Assembly: GCA_015680685.1 (NCBI GenBank)
Contig: MNCI01002038.1
Coordinates: 159,784 to 187,914, forward strand
DNA length: 28,131 nt
Direction of reading: 5' to 3'
Source of the DNA: Gnetum montanum
Lineage: Eukaryota; Streptophyta; Gnetopsida; Gnetales; Gnetaceae
Shown here: positions 8,726-18,932 of the stretch, in pieces
Layout of the letters: every line of letters begins with the position of its first letter
Numbering within the stretch: the first letter of the stretch is position 1
Made by a program: the position numbers and the translations under genes
Notes under the pieces: model-generated
Told to the model about the DNA's origin: nothing
The model's input: only the letters and a program-made list of their open reading frames with translations
Database searches by the model: none

Positions 8726-10836
8726 ATGAATTCAAAAAAATCCTTAATGTTTGTCTCAAACGCACTCAATATCTTGCTTGTTCAATAGGAAGTTAGTATT
8801 TATGACCTTGGGAATCCCATAATGGTTGGACCAAGGCAATTCCTTAGGATATGTGGTCAAGACCCAAAGTATGTTGCGTTGACCAATGAACAATACAACT
8901 TCACATTTGCATAGATCCAAGCAGGGCTATCTATGGAACACTCAAACATAGAAGCAAAATGCAATGGTGAGCTAATTCACTAGGATGGATGGGAGTACAT
9001 TCCCATCCTAGTCGATATCATCTCGCTCATGGACTCCCACCATTAGCTCTTATCTTAGGTCATCTGCGTAGGTGAGTGAAATGTAGGGATGGACTACAAA
9101 GAGGCCATACAAGAGGGAGAGGACAAGTTCAAGGCTCGCTTTGAAAACGAAGGTTCAATCCACATCAATTTTCCATAAGTGATCTTTGGTGTGGCCCCTC
9201 CCTAGTCTAGTTCACCTATTTTCTTTGAGATAGTCATAGCATTGGCATCACCCACTCACTTTGCTAGGCCTAGAGTAACACATGTGATAGCAACTCATCA
9301 AACATAATACACACATTATCACATGTCTACTCCCTTTAGCTTACCCTTCATGGTATCACTGCAACCCATTCAATAATCTCTACCTATAGCCACTACATTA
9401 GCTCAACCACACATCCATGTAGGACCTATTTCTAGGCCCTAGGCGATGTAAGGGCCTTACATCCTACATGTCCCATTGGTGCCCCAAGCCTCAGTGCAAC
9501 CCATGTGATTATTGCTTACTCCAATTACTATTACCATAGCACAACATATTCATCAAGTGCATCATGCAATGCCAAAACTTGCAACTAGGCCTTGGGCTAT
9601 ACGACCAGCATAGTGAGTAGCACAGCCAGCATAGTCGACTAGAACATCTTAAAACTTATATCAGGCATTTGAGATGATCCAAAGCTTGATGAAAGAGATA
9701 AAGTAACTCAAATCCATCTCCTCTGAGATTGTTAAAGTGGTAGACTTCTACCAGGATGATCCCATAAGTCCTACAGTCTTGCCTCTAACTCTCCCAAAAA
9801 GGATCCCACTACCTTAATTCACTAAGTACAATGGTGAATGGGACCCTAATGCTCATATGGTCACATGTTGATTAGAATGCCTATTGTTGCAAGCATGTCC
9901 ACATGCCATTATATGTGTGTTTGCCATGTCATTGACTAGCAAAGCACTAGATTGATACCGAGCATTACCCAGGGGCTCTATTTCCTTGTTGGAGCACCTC
10001 TTGAGTTAATTTGTGATGTGCTTCAACTACAATTTGAAGTCAAAAATGACTCTAGACCAACTAATGTAGGTCAAGTAGGGCCACCTAGAGCCCACACAAA
10101 AGTTCATTCAACGTTGAAATGCCTCATTGAATGAGATATGAGAGCCCATAGTTGAAGTGCATCTCCTAGCTATCTTTAAGGGCATGGTCAAAAACTTCAT
10201 AAAGTTGAAACCATATTACTTGGGTTTGTAATCCTTAAGCCAATCCTTTTCTCAAACTAAGAGCATAGAAGATGTGGTAGAGGCCAGCAAAGACCTAGCC
10301 TAAATGGTGTACAAGAATTAACATGCAAGAAGGGATAAGGACAAGGGAAAGCATAATGCAACAGTGGCTATTATGGCCAAAGAGGCTAAAGCAACTAACC
10401 CAAGGTTGATAGCCAAGTAGCCTAAAGCCCCAGCTAACAAAACAGTTTCCAACTCTAACGTTGGAGTAGCCAAACAACTTACATCTTAGTGGCCATGGCA
10501 CAAGCTATCCAAAGATCCAACTTCAAGCGCAGGGATCACTCTAAGTATACTCTGCTATTGTCAAAGCCTTCAGAGTTGCTAGACCAATTGTTGAAAGCTA
10601 GGTGCATCCAATACAAGAAAATGTCTGAGGATGCTCATAAGAAACATGATAGGTATTGCAAGCTACTGAGAAATCCTACCCTAGTAGTACCCAATGAGCC
10701 CCCAGTCCCAAGGCATTTTAGGTTGAATCAATTCTATCACTACCACCAGTTGTCTGGCCATAACATAGACTTCTACCTAGCCCTACAGGATGACTTGCAA
10801 AGAATGATTGATAGACACTAGCTAGTGCTCAATACT
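8726..10836 (+). pseudogene. gag: gag remnant of the old element
   Basis: The frame from about 8726 is broken by many stops and shifts but can be matched piecewise to the younger gag. Examples are VALTNEQYNFTFA (8878-8920) against the younger TVITPKEYNFICV, PLPxFTKYNGEWDPNAH (about 9807-9855) against SLPHFTKYNGEGDPNTH, and a long open stretch at 10489-10821 that aligns without gaps to the region before the younger zinc knuckle. The knuckle itself has decayed: both outer cysteines are Tyr (FYHYHQLSGHNIDFY), each one G-to-A change. The lysine-rich basic segment before it is preserved. It cannot make a functional capsid. Confidence 0.75.
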
Positions 10837-11735
10837 ATGAACCTAATCAAGACTCAAAATTAATACATGAGGATGTATAATGATCCTCTAAACATAGACG
10901 ATGCTGGATACATCATAAATGTCATTAATATCAATGATGATTCAGGACCAGCTTACCAACCATTCATGGTCTAGGTGCCCTCTAGTAGCATAAGGGTTTC
11001 CTTGGCCCTCATGGATTTGAGGTCTACCTTTATTATTAGAGCACCACCCCAAGCACCCACAAGACCCTTCATAGTTAGGATCCCTTAGCATGTTGCATCA
11101 ACATCAACTGCTCAGCCATCCTTTGTTGTTAGAATGCTGTAATGCACTAGCCCCTCACTTGTCCAAATCTCGGTGGTTGCCAATACATTTGTCCCTTCCT
11201 GTGAAAGGCCAACTTTTCTGACAACATTAACAAGCCTTTAAGGTCATAGCCTAGGAAACCCAATGAGCATATCGTAGATAGAATGATTAGAAAACATCTA
11301 GATCAAAGAGTGCTTGTTCCATCAAATCTAGTCTCAATCTCTACTGTCCCAATGGCCAAAACAATGGAAGAGTCCACTATGAGCAAACCACAAGGGAGCA
11401 CTAAGGCCCCTAGGAAAGTTAGGTAAACAAGGCCTACATCCCCTCCATGAGAGATCTATCTCTTAGGATGCATAGAAGAAGTTAAGTCCAACAAAAATGT
11501 GGCTAATGGGAAAGACTTCATTGATGCGTTGGCCCAAGTCAAATAGGCTCTCAAGCAGAAGAATACAACATTAAGCCTGTATGACCTAATCATGACCTCA
11601 TCTACCCACCGTGAAGCACTGGTGCAAATATTGATCTCCATTCCTACAGATGAGACTTCCATCCATGCAGTGATGCTTCTCCCCACACCATAAGAATCAA
11701 GTTCAACATCCTCAACATTTCATGATGAGGTAATT
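10837..11735 (+). pseudogene. gag-protease linker of the old element
   Basis: The stretch corresponds to the younger 21126-22040. Recognisable parts are YNDPLNIDDAGYIIN-like residues after the knuckle, repeated Pro-Phe-Ile-Val/Ile-Arg-Ala-Pro segments, and at about 11520-11690 a KQKNTTLSLYDLIM-type segment matching the younger KQKNTTLSLYDLLM. Stops are frequent. No catalytic function is expected; in Tat elements this part links Gag to protease. Confidence 0.55.
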
Positions 11736-12416
11736 AAGATCAATCCTAAGAGGGATGAGGTTATAACGGCTCCCATGCCTATTACCATATGCATCGGGAA
11801 ATGCAAGATCCATAGAGTGCATGTCAATGACGAGGTGGCCACAAATGTAATACCATATACTATTGTGGATAAGCTAGGCCTTACAGATCAGATTAGGCCA
11901 ACAAAAACCACGTGCTTGAAGTCCTTCAATGGGTTGCACATCATTGTTAGGGGTAATGTTACCATACCTTTCATAGTAGGGGAGTAATCCCAACTACCAC
12001 CAAATTCATTGTTATAGAGGAGATGTTGGGCTTTAATTTGATATTAGATAGGCCTTGGCTAGTCCAATTACGAGCTGTCTCCTCTCTAATTCCATCAAGA
12101 GGTCCATCTCCCATATGAAGGTGGTGAAGTCATCATTCATGGTAATAACACCGCTCCCTTGGCCATTAACAACGTAGATATGGAGCAAGGGTTAGAAGTA
12201 GAGTTTCTCAGTGATGCACCTATGACAAATAGTGAAGCACATGAGGCATGTACAATTAAAGGAGCAACAAAAAACACTACCCTCCTAGAGGATGCCCTCT
12301 GAGTTGAGTTACCCTTTAACATAGTGAGCAAAGGTCAAGGGGATTACCAGATAGTACAATCTAGGCCCTACACACCACCTAACCCACACTGGGTTAGCAA
12401 GAAACTATGTGACTAA
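11736..12416 (+). pseudogene. pro: Retropepsin remnant of the old element
   Basis: The open stretch 11775-11987 has the protease layout: a beta-rich start (MPITICIGKCKIHRVHV), a degenerate active-site loop (VNDEVATNVIPY, where a Gly of the family pattern reads Glu), and VDKLGL. After a stop, a shifted frame gives VIEEMLGFNLILDRPWL (11998-12060) and a His-Gln-Glu-Val-His-Leu segment (about 12090-12115). The frame ends near 12416. This copy still has the active-site half that is missing from the younger element, which makes it the reference for judging the gap at 22084. Confidence 0.7.
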
Positions 12417-12707
12417 GAAAATGCATTGGGTGCTTGCCACTATCCATGTCCACATGCTCTGTATTTTTACTGTTTTCATATGTTGTATTAGCTTTGCATT
12501 AAGATTTGGTTGTGCCATGTTATTTGCATTTAGTTTGATTACTTAGATTATGAATTGATTTGCTTAGTTTACATGTTTATTTTCTTCATTTACACATTTA
12601 TTTTCTTTACTTATGCATTTACTTGTTTAGTTTACACTTTCACAACTATTACTTAAAAATGCATAAAAATTATAAGTGCAAAAATTACAAAAAGATCATA
12701 ATAATCG
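12417..12707. other. AT-rich spacer between protease and repeat array
   Basis: The segment is T-rich, with repeated TTTACACATTTATTTTCTTTACTTATGCATTTAC-like words broken into short runs. It corresponds to 22480-22696 of the younger copy. No gene is seen. Confidence 0.5.
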
Positions 12708-13020
12708 TGGCCTGGAATGGTCCTAAACCATTGTTATGGCCTACAATGGCCTTAAACTATCACAATATGTGTGGCTTGGAATGGCCTTGAACTATCGCTA
12801 TGGCCTGCAATGGCCTTAAACTAGCATTGGCCTAGAATGGCCTTAAACTATAACTATAGCCTAGAATGACCCTAAACTATCATCGTGTTCTAAAATGATC
12901 AAAAACTAGCATTAGCCTATTATGGACTTAAATTGGCATGGGGCCCATCAAGGCTTTGAACTAACAATAGACTTGCTATGGCTCGCAATGGCCTAGAATC
13001 ACTATAGCTTGCAGTGGCTC
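12708..13020. repeat. GGCC-N5-GGCC repeat array, old copy
   Basis: About ten degenerate units of TGGCCTRCAATGGCCTTAAACTA occur at roughly 30-35 bp spacing. Each unit has two GGCC words flanking five bases and then TTAAACTA. The younger copy has four cleaner, wider-spaced units (22697-22948). The array sits between the 3' ends of the sense protease frame and the antisense gene. Confidence 0.8.
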
Positions 13021-13021
13021 A

Positions 13022-13366
13022 AACTCACATACTCATAGAAAATGCAATAAAATTACCATATAAAGATAAAATTTTGCACATTACATTTAGCAAATGATCA
13101 TACATAGCAAAAGTAATATGAATAGCAATACATAGCATGAATAGCATCACCAAACAAAAATGTAGTATTGCTATGGCTCGTAATGGCCTAGACTCACATG
13201 CTCGTAACGGCCTAGACTCACATACTCGTAAAAAATGCAATAAAATCACCATATAAAGATAAAAGGTTGCAAATTACATTTAGCAAATGATCATCCATAG
13301 CAAATGTAATATGAATAGCAATACATTACATGAATAGCATCACATAGCAAAAATGTAGCAAAAGAG
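13022..13366. repeat. Direct tandem duplication, about 190-bp period
   Basis: The segment starting ACTCACATACTCATAGAAAA at 13022 is repeated from 13212 as ACTCACATACTCGTAAAAAA. Both continue with the same AT-rich sequence, including CATTTAGCAAATGATCAT and GAATAGCAATACAT. The second copy ends at about 13366. It is seen only in the old element. Confidence 0.85.
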
Positions 13367-13394
13367 CCTAGTGGGAAGTACATCTGGTCACCTT

Positions 13395-16300
13395 CAACTA
13401 GTAGCACTAGGTGGGGGTGGAGGCTCTAGTTCCTCTATAAAGTCACTGGGCCTACATCATCACCTAGTACTTGCCACAACCAAAAAAAAATTATCCACAA
13501 TTAGTGAACATGCATTACAAGAGTTAACTCAAAAACATAAAAAAGGCATAAAAATTAAGATGAGAAAACTAACTTGAGAGGGTCTCGCATTGATGAATTC
13601 TAGAGATAACTTTTGAAGATCATCCTCTAAATGATGGAGGATCTTAGCTTCAGAAAGTATCATCTAGTCCTCCTGGCGAAAGTCAACACCTACAAGGATC
13701 TTACCTTTGTCTATGGTGGTCCATGCAGGTGGCTTCATAGAAAACGTAGTAGAAGAAGCCTCTCTGGAGGATGTGACTATCTACCTCATGGAAGAGTCAC
13801 TCACAATAATGCTCTACATGAATAGGTCATGTGCCTGCCTCCTGCTAATCACCTCAAGAAACATCTCCAAGCAACAACATTCAATAGACTCTTCTTTACA
13901 CCATCGTAGGTATGCATCGCACTCCCACTTATACTGATGCTTATGATTCTTTTGCATTTTTCCCCATCAGTAAACCTTTGTGCTATAATTCTTCCAATCC
14001 TAGTTCTTTTCAGCAAGCAAGTCGATATAGAGTTCCTACTCCACCAACTCCTACATGGCCTCATTTTTACCTCTAAGAGTAGCCCAGTATCTAGCATACT
14101 CAATCTCAAAGGTATGCTAGGTGCCATCTCCCCATGATCTAGCGACTATGAAGTTGTATCAGGATTGAAGATCCTTGATCTTCTCATCTTGGCTATTCAT
14201 CCTCTCCTATAGTTCATGCACATGCTTGCATAGGTTCTCATTAGAGCACCTGTAGATCCATAATGACTTTGCATAAGAAAGTGCATACTTGTTAGATGTC
14301 TTGTACAAGTGATGAGGCACCTACTCAACTTTAGGAGGGAGGTCAGGTAAAGTGTCCACCTTGGCCACCTTACTTGGGTCCCATTGCAGCTTAGGACCTA
14401 TAGGCATACAACAATCAGTCAACCCCATCTAAAAGCTAAGCATTTAAGTAATAATTAAGATAGCATAAAATATAATAGCACTGCATGCATACCAAGCTCT
14501 AGGTTCACTTGTCATGAGCGGTCCACAATGTCCTTAACAATGCCTTCCATGAAGGTAAGTTTATCTAGCATCTCTACCCATGGCTTCATGCGGTTGGTAA
14601 ATGTAGGATCACTAGTCAGAATATTTGATGCTGCAACACAACAACACAAATAGGACATGGCTTGGTACAACTTTAGATACCAAAGTAAACAAGGAAAAAT
14701 AGATGGCAATAAAAGTAAATTACCTAGCAAGCCCTTAGGCATGAGTGTACAGGGCTCACCTGGCTACACAGCATAAAAAAAGGTGTCAAAATCACCCTTG
14801 TTGGGATGAAGAAATCCCTCCTCCTCCAACTATTGAAGGGCCTCCATTGCCTAAACCACCTTCTCCTTAGCCTGAGGCAGTTCTCCCTTCTCTACTACTT
14901 TAGTAGTTGCTCTTGTAGGCATCTCTGTTTCTTCTACAATTAACACAGTTAGTTGATTAACATGATAGCAAAAAAAAGAAAAACATATAAATAATAATAT
15001 ATACATGAATGTAACTAAGGAATCTAAGAAGCTGCACATGCTAACCCATAACATTTTCTTGCAAGCTTTGTAGCTTGATGCAGATCCTTTTGCTACTTGG
15101 CTTCCTGATCTCAGGGGTAGCTTCCTCTTAGGGACACAATCTCTTAATCTTGGCCTTAGAAGTCCCCACTATCTCTATGATATATTAGTCCACCTTGCTT
15201 ATGTCCTTGGTGCTAACTAGAGGACCCTTACCCAAGCTGTCACATGAATAATGCGAGTTCCCCATTTTATTGATAACGACTCATTGATCTTCTTTGGGGG
15301 ATCCTATGTGCATGTGGTTGAAAACAAATGTTTCATCCATGGCCTGGATAGTTGCTTGTGGTCCTGTACCATCCATCATCCATCGTCTCTCATGACTATG
15401 AGCTCTACAAACCTTCGTAGATGCCCTATAAAGAATGTGAAGTGGACATGGGACCTCACTTGGAGGTTGAACTAGAGTTAAGAAATCTCCGCATGCAAAT
15501 TGGTGGCTATGTATGTAGCCCAGTTGAACCTTGTACCCTCTAACAGCACCTCTTTCATTACCTATGCCTACTCCACCCCTAGGATCTTTCCTTGGAAAAG
15601 TAGTTTTAGAAAGGCATAAGCACCAAATAGAGAGTAAAGCTCCCGAACCTCAACCACTTGCACATCTTTAATTACTATGTCTTTATGGGATCGAGTGACT
15701 TCTAGCTAGTTCTTGATCTCTTCTCTATGGTCCATCTCCCTGCTAGCCTTGTCAACAATCATTGGACCATTAGTAGGAATGCCAAAGAGATCAGCAAAGA
15801 AGACCTCACTAAGGTCCAACACCATTGATATGTTGCACACTTAGGTGACAAACTACCTAATGTTGTTGCTGAAGAAGTTGATGATGGTAACCATCTTAGC
15901 TACTGGGATACCTGAGCTAAGGGCCAAGAATAGGTCCATCAACCCAACATGTGTGAGACAAGCACTCAACACATCTGATGCTATGTGGCACTACCAATGC
16001 TATGCACCCTCCATGTCCCTATACTTCATGATGAGGGTAGCCTCTGTATGACCTATCATGACCACCATCACCTTGGCTGAGGTAGTTGCTGCTACATCAT
16101 ATAGAACAAAACAATGTTAGCACTACATTAGGTAAGTAAGGCACACTAACAAGAACATGTGAGCAAAAATGTAGGTACACACATGGTACAAACGATGTAC
16201 AAGAGGGGGTGGTGCTATAGATAGCTCAAAGTAAATCTTACCAACAACCCACTTCTCATCTAACAACTTGTGGTTCTTGCACCACTCATATTCCTTCAGG

Positions 16301-16975
16301 TGATTGGAGATGTAGGTTTCCAAGTCACATCCCATCTACTCAAGCACTGCTACTTAACTATTTGTGCTAGGTGAGAACACCTCTATGGTAGTGTAGGTTA
16401 AGGCTAGAGCATCTAGGTCATCATGCAGGCCCTCCTCATCAACTCTGAACTTGGCAATCAAACATAGAACCATTAGCAACTCAACATGAGTAAGTGACAA
16501 AAGACACTGCATAGGCCATAGAAGCATTTACCCTTCAATGCAGTAGATGGTTCCAAGTGGGTTCTGGAATAGAGTATGCAAACATTGCACAATGAAAAGG
16601 ATGTTGCTCTTATTATAACAAGCAAGCCTCATCATGTGCCATACTTTGGACAATTTCCAAACTCCACTAGGGCCTCTACTTAAGCTTCTTGCTTCATTAA
16701 TGAACTCATCTAAGACAAACTTCAAAATGCTCCAATTAGCCCTATGTAGCAGCATCTCAGTGATAGGGCTAGCAACCTCAACCACCAAGTGTTACCACAT
16801 GATCATACTAAACTACTGCAGTAAGTACTTCAGGAACTTTTGAGCTCCTATCCAGAACCACACCGCCTGGCAATCCACTCTCATGTTTAGTGCAGGAGTG
16901 TTGGGGATGGATTTGCTCATGCAACATAGGATGCCCATGAGCTCAACCACAATCAAAATGGACTTTAGCAACACT
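13395..16975 (-). pseudogene. Antisense passenger gene of the old element, exons 2-8 recognisable
   Basis: The minus-strand gene is homologous to the one at 23141-27278. Exon borders deduced from splice words and protein matches are: exon 2 16975-16532, exon 3 16444-16242, exon 4 about 16090-15047, exon 5 14933-14724, exon 6 14630-14493, exon 7 14397-13574, and exon 8 about 13451-13395. Matches include LFQNPLGTIY (younger YFQNPPGTVY), VFFADLFGIPTNG (younger QFFSDLFGVPSNG), KLTFMEGIVKDIV (younger KFAFMEDVVSDMI) and the ARYWATL and LLAEKNxDW pieces of the coiled coil. Several stops per exon disable it. Exon 1 was not found in the 400 bp to the right. Confidence 0.75.
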
Positions 16976-17378
16976 CTACAATTATCAAGCAACCATCAAA
17001 GCATTAATATACATGCATAGATGCACATTTTGGCATTAAATGACTAAGATAAATTAGCAAAACTAGCAAAATACAACATAGATTAGCAAAATTCCTAATT
17101 TTGGTAATACATCCTAGAGCCCTGCGAGTGTTAGACATTGATTAACTCCTTTGGCGTGCCTAGCACTCACTAGAATATAACCTATTTTATAGGATTAATA
17201 CTACATTTTTACAGGTTTAGCATACATTTTGCAAGTTTAGCACCATGCATAGTTAGCAAAATGCTTTCTAACTCTGGGCTACCTCAATGGAGAGTGTAGT
17301 CCGAAAAGCAAATTTTTCTAACTCTTAAACTACCAGCAACTACACTTTGGAATGTGGAGAGCATAGTCTTGTGGAGAG
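16976..17378. other. Right edge of the old element
   Basis: The first part corresponds to intron 1 of the antisense gene. No exon 1 can be recognised. The last 90 bp contain GGAGAGTGTAGTC and GGAGAGCATAGTC, words that also occur in the old LTR and leader. This hints that a deletion joined intron 1 to LTR-type sequence before the younger element arrived. Confidence 0.4.
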
Positions 17379-17465
17379 TGAAACACCGTGAAAATTACGA
17401 GTCGGCCTCAGGCAAAGATTCACAATTCAAGCGAGAGCACGCATCAGCTTTGTTCTAGGACAAGT

Positions 17466-17802
17466 TTACGCTTTATTACGCACGGCAGCGTAATAAGTGT
17501 AATAAGCTCCAAAATCGCCAAAGGCAGAGTCTAGAGAAGCGCAACAGTTTGACACTTTTTCTCATGGCGCATGATTAACTTGTCTTTACGCTCATTACGC
17601 GGCGGTGCGTACCATTGCGTATGTTATCATTCAAGTTGCACATTGTTTACGCTTCATTACGCGTCGCTGCATAGCGAGCGTAAGTTGCACATTATTTACG
17701 CTTTATTACGCACAGTTGCGTAGTGAGTGTAAAAAAATTTTGAGCTTATTGTTTTTACACCAGATTACGCTCATACATGTAACGCAATGCAAATGAGCGT
17801 AA
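17466..17802. repeat. Array of TTACGC/GCGTAA dyads in U3
   Basis: Left arms of the form TTACGCTTTATTACGC begin at 17466, 17586, 17647 and 17696, and a shorter one at 17765. Right arms such as GCGTAATAAGTGTAA follow at 17488, 17669 and 17718, and ATGAGCGTAA at 17793 pairs perfectly with TTACGCTCAT at 17765. Four of the five units form stem-loops with short loops; the unit at 17586 has a poorer right arm. The array is about 180-510 bp upstream of the TATA box. Confidence 0.8.
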
Positions 17803-17977
17803 TACAGCCTGAAAGCAATTAAAGCACGCTTAGCATGTACCTGCTCTTCACACGCACAACACGCAAGCAAGCGTGTTGTGCGTAGTCACAGTCTGACTGA
17901 AAATGATCATGCCAACAGGGCCCGCAATAGCCGGACGCACGTCATCAGGGTTGCGCCTTTTCCACGGAGCGTCGCGG

Positions 17978-17988
17978 CCTATAAATAC
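17978..17988 (+). promoter_or_regulatory. TATA box of the younger LTR
   Basis: CCTATAAATAC is preceded by GCGG and identical to the old copy at 7535-7545. It is the only good TATA box of this LTR in the sense direction; the genomic RNA should start about 18010. Confidence 0.75.
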
Positions 17989-18689
17989 CTCAGTTTAGAA
18001 AGGTACAGGGGTTGGTTGGCAAATTAGAGAAGCAAAAAGCATATTTCTGAGCACTAGAGCACTTAGCACTTTGGAGAAGAGATACAGAGAACAGCGCTTT
18101 GGCAATTGTTGACATTATCACCTTACAGTCGAAGCAGAGCACAGTTCGCTTTGAGCACCGGTGACAGGAGTAATCGTTCTGTTGAAAGGCTCTATCAATC
18201 AGAAATGATTGGTCGGTAGACGTCAAAGCTTGGCCTGCCTTGCATCTCAGCTTTAGCCCACGAGGTAGGTCGGAATTCTGTTTAGACCGTTTTGCTTGTT
18301 GTTTCGTGCTTGTTTCATATCCTGTAATCGGGGATTCCCCAATGTAATTTCTTATACAAGATAAACATTTTTAAGTCAAAGTGCAGATCTTGAAGCTACG
18401 TGCTTCTCTTATGTCAGCCTTCTTTCATCGTGTTTAGCATTATCACCGTTGCAATCCGTCCACATCGTTTTCCCCTCGCTTTACGACTCCTCGAACCAGA
18501 TCGCTTTCTTTTTACGCACTTTACATTGTTTTACTGACCCGTAAGTCCCTGTCTGATCGACAAGACTGTTCAGGGCGCCACGGATTCGCTTCCTCCAGCA
18601 TAGCCCTCGCTTGCCGTGGCTAAAACTGTGTACGCCGGAATCTCGGTCGGTATTTCCAGCTGTCGACGTTTTCTGTCGTTACAGTTTTC

Positions 18690-18708
18690 TGGCGCTAGAA
18701 GGAGGGCC
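18690..18708 (+). other. Primer-binding site of the younger element
   Basis: TGGCGCTAGAAGGAGGGCC, six bases after the LTR end, begins with the TGG that pairs with a tRNA CCA tail. It is conserved in the old element with one change. The primer tRNA is not assigned. Confidence 0.8.
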
Positions 18709-18932
18709 TCGGGCTCTGATCCGAATATTTCAGGTAACCCTGTTAGAGATCCATAACCTAAACCATATACGTAATACCTCTAGGGAAGTCTGCGGTTAAT
18801 CGTGTGGTATAGATCGGTCACAAGGACGATTTCTTTGAAATCCTACAGGGTAGAAAGCCTTTTGTGCTTTTTTTTGTTGCCAGCCATTTTCTTTTAGATT
18901 CGATTACCAGTTACTCCCGATTCTATCCATCA
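18709..18932 (+). other. Untranslated leader with a possible small intron
   Basis: No coding sequence is seen. CAG|GTAACC at 18734 and TTTTTTGTTGCCAG ending at 18883 would make a 150-nt intron; this is a suggestion only. Confidence 0.35.

Larger units (their letters stand above)
7384..17378 (+). mobile_element. Old Tat-type Ty3/gypsy element with an antisense gene remnant
   Basis: This element is a diverged relative of the one starting at 17379. The order is the same: TATA box (7535), PBS (8301), gag (about 8726 on), protease (about 11736-12416), GGCC-repeat spacer, antisense gene (16975 down to about 13395). The two match at the TATA box, PBS, gag, protease surroundings and each recognised antisense exon. 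The old copy is strongly CpG-depleted and broken by many stops and shifts. Its U3 is cut off at about 7384 next to the outer end of the minus-strand LTR. Its right side ends at about 17378, where the younger LTR begins, so no RT is present. Confidence 0.8.
17379..18683 (+). mobile_element. 5' LTR of the younger element
   Basis: The proposed ends are TGAAAC at 17379 and GTTACA at 18678-18683. These form an imperfect terminal inverted repeat (TGAAAC against TGTAAC), and the right end is six bases before the PBS. U3 holds a hairpin array (17466-17802); the TATA box is at 17978. The R/U5 part runs to the end and includes TGTAATCGGGGATTCCCCAA, with a palindrome, near 18325. The five bases before the LTR are GAGAG, the expected target duplication, to be matched beyond the 3' LTR. 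The left boundary cannot be proven without the second LTR. Confidence 0.65.
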
